Shown here: in pieces, positions 51,456-59,048 of the stretch
How the letters are laid out: each line of letters begins with the position of its first letter
How positions within the stretch are numbered: the first letter of the stretch is position 1
From: Gemmatimonadales bacterium
GTDB taxonomy: Bacteria > Krumholzibacteriota > Krumholzibacteriia > LZORAL124-64-63
Assembly: GCA_019038745.1 (NCBI GenBank)
Contig: JAHOYV010000046.1
Location: 1 to 64,000, forward strand
Length of the DNA stretch: 64,000 nucleotides
Direction of reading: 5' to 3'
Translations under genes and position numbers: made by a program
Notes under the pieces: model-generated
The model's database searches: none
What the model was told of the DNA's origin: nothing
Seen by the model: only the letters and a program-made list of their open reading frames with translations

Positions 51456-52625
51456 CTACTCGACACCCGGCCCAAAGCTGGCATGACGCTCCCACTTGCG
51501 GTCGTCGTCGTGACAGTTGTCACAGGTCGTATGCTGTCCATACCCCTCGGAGTGGCAGTCCGAGCAATCTGAATCCAGATGCACCTCGTCCAGCACAACA
51601 CCCGTCACATTGTGGTTGAAGTGTTTCTCGTCGAAACCATCGAAGTGACAGGTCTCGCAACGAGGATCATTGGCCTGGTACTTGCCCGGGTCATGGTGGC
51701 AGTCATTGCACTGCAGCACCTTGTGATAGGCCTCCAGTGGCCAACCGATATCCGCGTGATCAAACAGATCATTGGAATTCCGACCGTGGCACTCCTTGCA
51801 CCCTTTTTCCTCGTCATGGCACTGATAACAAGTGTCATGCAAGTCGATGTCCTCGATCAGCCCCAGGGGATGAGAATCTGAGCCATGTACGTGGCAGCTG
51901 GCACAGGTCTCATTCTGGTGGCAGACACTGCAATCACGGTTGTACTGTTCAACGTGGTTATGGTGATGGAAAGGAACGACGCCTCCCTCTTCATAACTGG
52001 TTTCAAACAGGATCAGATCCTTAACTATCAGCGGGGCCTGGTGAATCAGATCGGGCAGAGCATCGATCTCGGCCTTTGACATGCCACCTTCCTTTTTACG
52101 GTGACACCACTCGCAATGAGTTTCGGTGTCCCACTCGGAGTGGCAGTTGAGACATTGGCGATGGTAAGCAGCCTTCAAACTGGGTTGAATCTTGCTTTTT
52201 ACGCCTTCGGGGGCATGACATTCCTTGCAGGCGGGATGCCCTGCCGTAGCCGGTGCGAAGTGGTGGCAGTTCACGCAACCGCCCCCCATCTCGGACATCT
52301 GGGCATGCTTCTCGTGGCTGAAGTACACCGGGTCGTAGACCTTCTCCAGTTCATCCAGAACCATAACTTTTTCCTGGGGCAAGCCCGATTCACCCTTCTT
52401 CACCTTGCTTCTGATGCAGAAATTCTTGCTCAGACAAAGATCGGAATGGGTGGGAAACTCGCAGGTATGACAAAGCGAGCAGGCCAGATTTTCTCCTGCC
52501 TCCGGGACATAATCCTCGAAGGCCAAGAGAGGGGAGGCCGCAAAAATCAAGACCCCTCCCATAATCAGGGCCAAGGCCCTCCCGGCAGAGCGCCGGCCAA
52601 ATCCGTGAATACTTCCAGTCCGCAT
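51456..52625 (-). CDS. Thirteen-haem c-type cytochrome of the second quinol-oxidising complex
   Basis: 389 residues with a signal peptide (ALALIMGGVLIFAASPLLAF). Thirteen CXXCH motifs: CSLCH, CVNCH, CKECH, CLNCH, CEWCH, CSVCH, CASCH, CYQCH, CKECH, CNDCH, CETCH, CSDCH and CDNCH. Order and spacing follow the cytochrome at 48366-49553, including FSHEKHAQMSEMGGGCVNCHH, AAYHRQCLNCH and FNHNVTGVVLDEVHLDSDCSDCH. The two are clear paralogues. Start ATG has AAAGGA upstream and follows the small membrane protein gene after two bases. Confidence 0.93.
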   Translation of the reverse strand: MRTGSIHGFGRRSAGRALALIMGGVLIFAASPLLAFEDYVPEAGENLACSLCHTCEFPTHSDLCLSKNFCIRSKVKKGESGLPQEKVMVLDELEKVYDPVYFSHEKHAQMSEMGGGCVNCHHFAPATAGHPACKECHAPEGVKSKIQPSLKAAYHRQCLNCHSEWDTETHCEWCHRKKEGGMSKAEIDALPDLIHQAPLIVKDLILFETSYEEGGVVPFHHHNHVEQYNRDCSVCHQNETCASCHVHGSDSHPLGLIEDIDLHDTCYQCHDEEKGCKECHGRNSNDLFDHADIGWPLEAYHKVLQCNDCHHDPGKYQANDPRCETCHFDGFDEKHFNHNVTGVVLDEVHLDSDCSDCHSEGYGQHTTCDNCHDDDRKWERHASFGPGVE

Positions 52626-52627
52626 GG

Positions 52628-52774
52628 TTAATCCTTTCCGGCGGTTTTCTTACCGTTCTTCTTGGGAGCCCCGATAGCTTTCGAGAACACCACAAACGAA
52701 ATGAAGTAGAGCAGGACTACTATGTATTCCAGGCCCTTCGTTGCGAAAATATCCAGGTACGTGTATTCAGCCAT
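52628..52774 (-). CDS. HmcD-like small membrane protein (48 aa)
   Basis: Read directly from the minus strand: ATG at 52774 with AAAGG nine bases upstream, stop TAA at 52630-52628. The product starts MAEYTYLDIFATKGLEYI, has one transmembrane helix (about residues 17-33) and a Lys-rich end (KKNGKKTAGKD). Length, single helix and the pattern F-x2-T-K-G-x-EYI resemble the small HmcD-type subunit of Desulfovibrio Hmc-like complexes as I remember it. Position between the NrfD and cytochrome genes supports its being a subunit of this complex. No counterpart was found in the complex at 46156-49553, where the NrfD and cytochrome genes overlap. Confidence 0.78.
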   Translation of the reverse strand: MAEYTYLDIFATKGLEYIVVLLYFISFVVFSKAIGAPKKNGKKTAGKD

Positions 52775-52830
52775 GATGGCACCTTTCCCGGGCACGGCCC
52801 CTTCGAACAGGGACCGGCCGATCTTCCGAT

Positions 52831-54069
52831 CTAGTTGTCGTCCATGTCTGCGGCCCAGGCCGGCGGATCACTCAGTACAGGCATCCGCATGACGACCCAA
52901 CGCACAGCCCACAGTTCCAGCAAAACAACGGTCACGGTCACCCAAATCTCTGCCCAGTGGGGAATGTAAGGAGTCGGATCAAACCAGTTGAAGGCGATTA
53001 CGGAAATATTCAACCGGTTCAAAAGAATTCCGATCAGGGTCAATCCCGCAGCCACCTTGATCAACTGGACGTTACCCTCCCGAACAGCCTTGAAGTACAA
53101 GACCAAGGGGACGAGAACGAATCCTACCACCTCAAGCAGGAACCATAAGCCCCACTTGGTACCCAGCAGACTGAACTGCTGACCGTGAATAACCACCAGA
53201 ACCTTCAGGAACAGATAAACGAACATCGCCCCGGCGCAGATCCGGCCCAAGCCGATTACAATGTCGTCCTGATTGGCATGTTGTTCGTGACCCAGACGAG
53301 CCGCGAAAACCTTATGACTGATCGATCCCTCGAAGATCACCATGGAGAGGCCCGAGAAAATACTGGAGACGAAGAACAGGACCGGAATAAACTCCGTGTA
53401 CCACAGCGGATGAATCTTGCTCTCGGCCATCAGGAAAAGAGCACCCAAACCCGACTGGTGCAGGGTCGACAGGGTAATACCGAAGATCACTGAAGCGATG
53501 GTCAGACCGCCTACAATCTTCCGCAGCCTCTTCATCCCCAACCACTCGGCAATTGCAGGCGAGAACTCAATGAACTCGGCAGCCATGTAGAGCAGGAAGT
53601 GCCAGGCCACCAGGAAAAGCACCGAACTGACCCCGAAGTTGTTGCCGATGATCGGGTTGATGATTTTCCAGGGACGACCAAGATCCAGCATCAAGGCTCC
53701 GGCATAGAACATGTAGGCCAGGAACCCGTTGAGAACCACGGCCCGAACGATGGCGTGATAACGATGCCGTCCCATGATGTAGACGATGAAAGTCAGCGTG
53801 TAGGCTCCGCCTGCAAACGCTACCCCGCACACCACGTCAAAACCGATCCAGATACCCCACGGCGTCTGCTGATCAAGATTCGTGATGGCCCCGATCCCAT
53901 TGACGAAGCGCAGGACGATCAGCCCCATGCCCACCAGGATTACGGGAATGGATATCATGTTGAAGGGAGTAAGAATTTTCCCCTTCGGCTTCATCTCGCT
54001 TAGGAGGAAGCGAACGAAATCCCCGATGCTCCCGATATTGGGCTTCGCGGTTTCCTGAATTTTGTTCAT
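52831..54069 (-). CDS. NrfD/HybB-type membrane subunit of the second complex
   Basis: 412 residues; ATG at 54069 in an ATGA overlap with the ferredoxin gene and with GGAGG just upstream. About ten transmembrane helices. Signatures match the first copy: NGIGAITNLDQQTPWGIWIGFDVVCGVAFAGGAYTL and TLSTLHQSGLGALFLMAESKIHPLWYTEF. The cytoplasmic N terminus differs and is longer (NKIQETAKPNIGSIGDFVRF). It would oxidise or reduce menaquinone and pass electrons to the ferredoxin subunit. The different surface parts suggest that the two complexes are not redundant. Confidence 0.93.
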   Translation of the reverse strand: MNKIQETAKPNIGSIGDFVRFLLSEMKPKGKILTPFNMISIPVILVGMGLIVLRFVNGIGAITNLDQQTPWGIWIGFDVVCGVAFAGGAYTLTFIVYIMGRHRYHAIVRAVVLNGFLAYMFYAGALMLDLGRPWKIINPIIGNNFGVSSVLFLVAWHFLLYMAAEFIEFSPAIAEWLGMKRLRKIVGGLTIASVIFGITLSTLHQSGLGALFLMAESKIHPLWYTEFIPVLFFVSSIFSGLSMVIFEGSISHKVFAARLGHEQHANQDDIVIGLGRICAGAMFVYLFLKVLVVIHGQQFSLLGTKWGLWFLLEVVGFVLVPLVLYFKAVREGNVQLIKVAAGLTLIGILLNRLNISVIAFNWFDPTPYIPHWAEIWVTVTVVLLELWAVRWVVMRMPVLSDPPAWAADMDDN

Positions 54070-54977
54070 GATTCCTCCCCGGGACCACGGCCCGTTTCAA
54101 CCGACGCCACATCATTATGAGTCTTGTCGGTATGCTCATCGTCCTCGTTGGTCTTGATGTACCGCATCCCGTTCAAAAAGGCCGGCCAGAGCAGAAACAC
54201 GACTGGAACCGAGTAAAGAAAATTCTGCGTCAAGGCGGGAACCGATTCACGTCCCAGGTCGGTGCGGAAACCGAGCTGATCGAAAGGGACCCCAGAGAGG
54301 TACATCCAACCCGTTCCTCCGACTTCTTCCTGCCCGTAGATATGATCGATGTACTGGCCGGGATATTCGAAGGTCCGGTTTTGGGCGACCCGCTCCATAT
54401 CCCGACGGAAACCGAATTCCAAAGCATCCACCGGACAAGCATCGACACAAGCGGGCTTTTCTCCCTCGATCACCCGGTCGTAGCAGAGGATACACTTCTG
54501 GATTTTTGGATTCGCGCTGTAGTATTCAAAACGTGGGACGACAAAGGGGCAGGACACCATACAGAAACGGCACCCCATGCACTTGCCCTCACGCCAGATA
54601 ACCGGTCCCTCTTCGGTCTTGTACATGGCCTGGGTCAAACACGCAGTGGAACAGGCGGCCTGATTACAGTGCATACACTGTTTCTTGACGAAGACCTCTC
54701 CGGCGTCGGTATCGTACTTGTTGACGACCGTCCATTGGTCGGTCGTCATGTCCCGCTCCTCTTTGAACACATCGCGGGTAGTTTTCGGAATCGGCAAATC
54801 GTTCTGCGTGGCGCAGGCCACTTCGCAGTTCCGACAACCGATACACCGGGTCGTGTCCACCAACACCGACATGAACTCAGTCTCTGCCGGCTTACCTGAC
54901 GCCTCCGCCAAAGATGGCAATGCAGCCGAAGTGACTCCGGCCACACACAGGTTCTTTATGAAATTCCGTCTGTCCAT
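54066..54977 (-). CDS. Tat-exported four-cluster ferredoxin subunit of the second complex
   Basis: 303 residues from the ATG at 54977 (AAAGG eight bases upstream); a TTG at 54983 is possible. Tat signal DRRNFIKN. Four Cys groups: CIGCRNCEVAC, CMHCNQAACSTAC, CMGCRFCMVSC and CILC...CVDACP, enough for four 4Fe-4S clusters. A C-terminal hydrophobic anchor (FLYSVPVVFLLWPAFL) follows. Colinear with the protein at 46156-47085. First gene of a four-gene operon with NrfD, the HmcD-like protein and the cytochrome, and directly downstream of an ArsR-type regulator gene on the same strand. Confidence 0.93.
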   Translation of the reverse strand: MDRRNFIKNLCVAGVTSAALPSLAEASGKPAETEFMSVLVDTTRCIGCRNCEVACATQNDLPIPKTTRDVFKEERDMTTDQWTVVNKYDTDAGEVFVKKQCMHCNQAACSTACLTQAMYKTEEGPVIWREGKCMGCRFCMVSCPFVVPRFEYYSANPKIQKCILCYDRVIEGEKPACVDACPVDALEFGFRRDMERVAQNRTFEYPGQYIDHIYGQEEVGGTGWMYLSGVPFDQLGFRTDLGRESVPALTQNFLYSVPVVFLLWPAFLNGMRYIKTNEDDEHTDKTHNDVASVETGRGPGEES

Positions 54978-55018
54978 CCTCAAACCTTTCCGATCAAGGG
55001 GAATCGACTGAAACCACC

Positions 55019-55372
55019 CTAGTCATCGGTGATGATCTCCAGGGGATTGATCTCCAGAGCGAGCTCTCCCCTCCTCTTCATACCGTCAATCAGAACCGTG
55101 CGGATCAATTGGCAAGCTTCGACAATTCTCTTGTCGGCGGGCTTGTAAAACACCTTAGTTCCCTCCTGGCGGGAAGTCACTAAGTGTTTGTTCTTCATCA
55201 CACTCAAGTGCCTGCTTACCGTGGAAAGCGGAACTTCGAGGCACTCCGAAAGCTCGGTAACGCTCATTTCACGCCGGTCCAAACACGCCATAATGGCCAG
55301 TCGTTTGGAACTGGCCAAGGCGCGACAATATGACGCGTGAATTTCAAATATTTCATAGTTCTGAACTTTCAT
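55019..55372 (-). CDS. ArsR family transcriptional regulator
   Basis: 117 residues from the ATG at 55372, a usual ArsR length; the frame runs upstream to 55480 but those residues do not look conserved. Winged helix: RLAIMACLDRREMSVTELSECLEVPLSTVSRHLSVMKNKHLVTSRQEGTKVFYKPAD. Cys23 (SYCRALASSKR) and Cys near residues 33, 47 and 87 are available, but no classical metal-binding CxC motif in the recognition helix is seen. It precedes the second quinol-oxidising complex by 41 bases, so it likely regulates it, with the palindrome at 55514-55531 as probable site. Confidence 0.88.
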   Translation of the reverse strand: MKVQNYEIFEIHASYCRALASSKRLAIMACLDRREMSVTELSECLEVPLSTVSRHLSVMKNKHLVTSRQEGTKVFYKPADKRIVEACQLIRTVLIDGMKRRGELALEINPLEIITDD

Positions 55373-55513
55373 GTTTTCGAAAGTAGGTAACTTCCAAGGA
55401 GCTGTCAAAAAATAATCCCTGCCACCTATTTGGCGTAAATCAGAGTAAATTTGTGGAATTTCAGGTGGAAAAACCGCCATGTAATTGGGATTGGTAGCGG
55501 CACCGGATCAGTG

Positions 55514-55531
55514 AGTTAACGCATGTTAACT
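55514..55531. promoter_or_regulatory. Palindromic operator candidate upstream of the ArsR-type gene
   Basis: AGTTAACGCATGTTAACT has perfect 7-bp arms (AGTTAAC and GTTAACT) around GCAT. It lies in the AT-rich space between the ArsR gene and the M16 peptidase gene. It has the GTTAAC core resembling, but not identical to, the palindrome before the MarR-type gene. Confidence 0.5.
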
Positions 55532-55568
55532 TTTTCAACATTACTTATTTCAACAGGTTACACCAATA

Positions 55569-58301
55569 TTAAAACTCCATTACTTCGACCTTGCCTAAAT
55601 TCAGGCCAACCAAATCCTGCTTCATTTCCTCCCAATCCCCAACAATAATCCAGACCACTTTATTGACATCAAGTCCACTCTTGGCCAATTTCTCCATTTT
55701 TGCGGAATCGCTGGAAGAAATCAGGTCTCGGGCGGTCTGCCAGTCATCCAACGGCATCCCGCAGGCCAATATCCGATCCAGGCTGGTCGCTATCCTTTCC
55801 AGAGTTTCGAACTGCCGGGGAAAGCCATCAATCATGGCGGTCCGGGTATTCTCCAATTCCTCTCCCCCCAGAAGCCGGGTGGATCCAATTTCCTCCATCT
55901 CCCGCCATAATTCAGCCAGTGATTCGGCCGTGTGTTCCAGCTGAACGGAAGCTTCAACCAGAAAAATTCCCGCCTCCCGGAAACTCACCAACCGGGATTT
56001 GGCACCATAGGAATAGCCCTTTTCCGAGCGGAGATTACGATTGATCCTGCTGGAAAAATTCCCGCCAAAAGCCTGATTCAAAAGCTGAAAAGCCCTCCGA
56101 TCAGGATGGGCGCGGTGCAACCCCGTGAAACCACCGACGATCAGACTTTGGGGAGAACCCGGGCGATCCAAGACCACGATCCTGCAGTCTGCTGTCGGCA
56201 AAATTTCCGGAAGGGGGAGTACGATCGAGGCACTACCGCGCCAGGATCCGAAAGTCTTTTGAAGGGCGGATCTGGCCTCTTCCAGGGTGATATCTCCAAC
56301 GAAAACCACGGCCGCGTTGTCCGGTCGATACCAGAGGTCGTGGAATTCCAGCAAATCCTCGACCCCCAATCTGGCCAAGGCATCCTCGGTGCCGCTTCCA
56401 GTGAAAGGCTGGGCATACGGATGTCCGGACCCGAAAATACGGGTCTGCAATTCCTTGACGGCACGGTCGCGGGGCCGGACGGCTTCCATTTTCAGTCGCC
56501 CCTGGTAATCCTGCCGGATCCGCTGAAATTCCTCCCGGCGAAAATCAGCCTTCATGACGAGGTCTCCCACCAGGTCGATCCCCTTCGCCAGATTCCCCTT
56601 CGGTATGTTCAGACGGAGCAGCGACGCATCGAAATTGCTGCTGCTCTTCAAGCGGGCCCCCATTCGATCCAGTTCTGTCGTAATTTGCCCGGCACTCCGC
56701 TTTAGCATTCCCTCGGTTAGCATCTCGGCAGTCATCGAACAGGTGCCGGGCTTATCCGGGGTGTCCGCCGACCAACCGCTCAAAATATTAAAATGTACCT
56801 CCACCAAGGGCAGATTATGCCGCTCCACTACGAAGAGTCTTAAACCGTTTTCCAGGGTTGCTGTCTGGATCTGTGGGGGGAAGAACGGGTCCTGCCCCGA
56901 TGAGGTCGGTTGAACAGAACGATCGGGAGCGGAATCGCCGGCAACCAGTGACCCCCTGGGCACGATGTGCAGAACCGCTCTTTGATCAAAGCCCAGATAA
57001 TCCCGGGCCACTTCATGCGCGGATTTGGCCGTGACTTCTCGAAAACGCCGAAAATCCGAGGCCAGAAATCCAGGATCCCCCAGAAACACGTTGTAATGGT
57101 TCAGGAGACTGGCCCGCCCCCCGAATCCACCGATCCGCTCCAGTCGGCGCAGTAAATCAGCCTCCAGCATGTTGGCGGCGATCTTCACTTCATCATCCGA
57201 AACACCGTCATCCATAAGACGACGAAGTTCGCCATCCAGAATTCCTTCAACCTCGGCCAAATTCCGGCCGGGCGCCACGGTGACCTCGATCTCAAAGGTG
57301 CTGCCCAATTCACGGGACCGTTGCCGCACGCGCACATCCTGGGCGAATCCCTCGTCGTTGATCAAAACCTGCCGCAACCGCGAGGACTTCCGCCCACCGA
57401 GGATATTGGCCAATACGTCGAACTCGGCGTCCAGCGGACGAAACCGGGCGGGAGTGTGCCAGGACATTATCAGACGCGGCAGCTCCACCGCATCCTCAGC
57501 CATGGCCCGGCGTTCGGACGAAAGGACCGGCACCCAGGAAGTCAATTTCTCCCGGGGTGGCCCCGGCGGCAAACCTCCGAAGTATTCCTCTATCCAACCC
57601 CGAGCCTGCTCAAGGTCGAAATTTCCCGCTACACAGAGCGAAGCATTGTTGGGCACGTAGAATTTTTCGAAAAAATCCGCTACATCCTTCCGCGTAGCGA
57701 GGATCAATTCGGAAGGCACGCCGCCAACGACCCAGGAATAGGGGTGCTCGGGAGGAAACAAAAGTTTCAATAGAAGTTCATCCTGGCGGGCGTAGGGCTT
57801 GTTCGCCTTCTGAAGCAGTTCGTTCTGCACGACCGCGAGTTGGTTGTCCAGTTTCTCCTGGGTCATGGCCTCCAGCAGGAACCCCATGCGGTCGGCTTCC
57901 AGCCAAAGCGCCAATTCGAGTTGGTCCGGTGGAAGCAATTCCCAATAAACGGTTCGGTCCTTGTCCGTCATTCCGTTGGCGTGAGCCCCGATGCCCTGCA
58001 ACGTCAGGAGGGTATCCTTGTCGTGATGCGCGGACCCCTTGAACATCATGTGTTCGAAAAGATGGGCAAGACCCCGCAGGCCCGGCCGCTCGTTCCTGGA
58101 CCCGACATGGTACCAGATGTTGACCGCCACGTTGGGCAGGGATTCATCCCGATGCAGGATGACCTGCAACCCGTTGGTCAGTTCGTATTTCTCGAACGAC
58201 AATTCAGGAAGATCCGTCTTTTCGTCAGCCCCGAAGGATCCGGAAAATGCCAATAGGCTGACGACCAGCATCATTGGAACAACTCGGACAATACTATTCA
58301 C
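55569..58301 (-). CDS. M16 family zinc peptidase, two-domain
   Basis: 910 residues with a signal peptide (MMLVVSLLAFSGSFGA). The active N-terminal M16 domain has the inverted zinc motif HLFEH (His80, Glu83, His84) and a distal Glu in QLAVVQNEL near residue 157. Around residue 470 a second M16 unit begins (TATLENGLRLFVVERHNLPLVEVHFNILSGWSADTPDKPG), with the catalytic residues lost, as is normal in tandem M16 proteins. Such peptidases degrade peptides in the periplasm, for example signal peptides or imported peptides. It is a single-gene transcript separated from the ArsR gene. Confidence 0.93.
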   Translation of the reverse strand: MNSIVRVVPMMLVVSLLAFSGSFGADEKTDLPELSFEKYELTNGLQVILHRDESLPNVAVNIWYHVGSRNERPGLRGLAHLFEHMMFKGSAHHDKDTLLTLQGIGAHANGMTDKDRTVYWELLPPDQLELALWLEADRMGFLLEAMTQEKLDNQLAVVQNELLQKANKPYARQDELLLKLLFPPEHPYSWVVGGVPSELILATRKDVADFFEKFYVPNNASLCVAGNFDLEQARGWIEEYFGGLPPGPPREKLTSWVPVLSSERRAMAEDAVELPRLIMSWHTPARFRPLDAEFDVLANILGGRKSSRLRQVLINDEGFAQDVRVRQRSRELGSTFEIEVTVAPGRNLAEVEGILDGELRRLMDDGVSDDEVKIAANMLEADLLRRLERIGGFGGRASLLNHYNVFLGDPGFLASDFRRFREVTAKSAHEVARDYLGFDQRAVLHIVPRGSLVAGDSAPDRSVQPTSSGQDPFFPPQIQTATLENGLRLFVVERHNLPLVEVHFNILSGWSADTPDKPGTCSMTAEMLTEGMLKRSAGQITTELDRMGARLKSSSNFDASLLRLNIPKGNLAKGIDLVGDLVMKADFRREEFQRIRQDYQGRLKMEAVRPRDRAVKELQTRIFGSGHPYAQPFTGSGTEDALARLGVEDLLEFHDLWYRPDNAAVVFVGDITLEEARSALQKTFGSWRGSASIVLPLPEILPTADCRIVVLDRPGSPQSLIVGGFTGLHRAHPDRRAFQLLNQAFGGNFSSRINRNLRSEKGYSYGAKSRLVSFREAGIFLVEASVQLEHTAESLAELWREMEEIGSTRLLGGEELENTRTAMIDGFPRQFETLERIATSLDRILACGMPLDDWQTARDLISSSDSAKMEKLAKSGLDVNKVVWIIVGDWEEMKQDLVGLNLGKVEVMEF

Positions 58302-58409
58302 GGTTTTCCTCCAAGAGGCGCAGAGTCGACAAGGCGTACATGGCCCGGTCGATGGTTATCCGACAGTCTCCTAGGCAATAAGGCATTTCGATCCCGCAGT
58401 CAATGACGC

Positions 58410-58439
58410 TGGATAATTACACCCTGTTTCTGGTATGAT
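58410..58439 (+). promoter_or_regulatory. Candidate extended -10 promoter for ogt
   Basis: TGGTATGAT (58431-58439) is an extended -10, with TGGATA (58410-58415) 18 bases upstream as a weak -35. The predicted start is about 40 bases before the GTG start of ogt, whose GGAGG ribosome binding site is at optimal distance. Confidence 0.4.
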
Positions 58440-58487
58440 ACCCGATATTGGGCTTTTGCTACCCTGAATTTCATCGGAGGTTTCCCG

Positions 58488-59048
58488 GTGATACGTTACG
58501 CTTTGTTAAGAACGGTCTTGGACCCATTGCTGGCCGTCGCCGGCCCCGAGGGCTTGGTCCGTCTGGATTTCCTGCCCCGAGCCTGGGAATACCACACCCT
58601 CGCCCATGCCATCGCCCGTGACTCCTTCCCACCCCCCGCGGCCGGTCCCCTGGAAATCAATGAACACCCGGACGCCTTTGCCGGCTTGTTGGATCAACTG
58701 GCCGAGTACTTCACCGGCCGCCGAGACCAATTCGACATCCCCCTGGATCTGCGGGGCACTCCTTTCCAAATGCGTGTCTGGAAACAGCTGCGGAAAATTC
58801 CCTACGGAAAGCTTCGCACCTACGGTCAGATCGCCAAAACCCTGCGCAAACCCCAGGCAACGCGGGCGGTGGGCCAAGCAGCCGGACGCAACCCCCTGCC
58901 CATTCTTATCCCCTGTCACCGGGTAGTCGGCAAGGGAGGATCATTGGTCGGTTTCGCGGGAGGAATCACCACCAAGGCCCGGCTCCTGAGATTGGAAGGC
59001 CACATGCTCGGCGACAAGGCCAAGATCGAGGAGCCGCGACTGTTCTAA
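58488..59048 (+). CDS. ogt: Methylated-DNA--protein-cysteine methyltransferase
   Basis: 186 residues from GTG at 58488, preceded by GGAGG eight bases upstream. The C-terminal active-site block reads ILIPCHRVVGKGGSLVGFAGG with acceptor Cys143. Also typical are GTPFQMRVWKQLRKIPYGKLRTYGQIA and ATRAVGQAAGRNPLPI, with the RAVGxAxGxNP element. It repairs O6-alkylguanine by irreversible transfer to Cys143. The stop overlaps the next start (TAATG), so it shares a transcript with a sodium:solute symporter of unrelated function. Confidence 0.95.
   Translation: MIRYALLRTVLDPLLAVAGPEGLVRLDFLPRAWEYHTLAHAIARDSFPPPAAGPLEINEHPDAFAGLLDQLAEYFTGRRDQFDIPLDLRGTPFQMRVWKQLRKIPYGKLRTYGQIAKTLRKPQATRAVGQAAGRNPLPILIPCHRVVGKGGSLVGFAGGITTKARLLRLEGHMLGDKAKIEEPRLF

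Noticed and set aside
54031..58470. Fifteen identical bases (CCCGATATTGGGCTT) at 54031 and 58441 followed by CCTGAATT in both
   Set aside because: One copy lies in the coding start of the NrfD gene. A 15-base match is expected by chance in a window of this size, although the second short match is curious.
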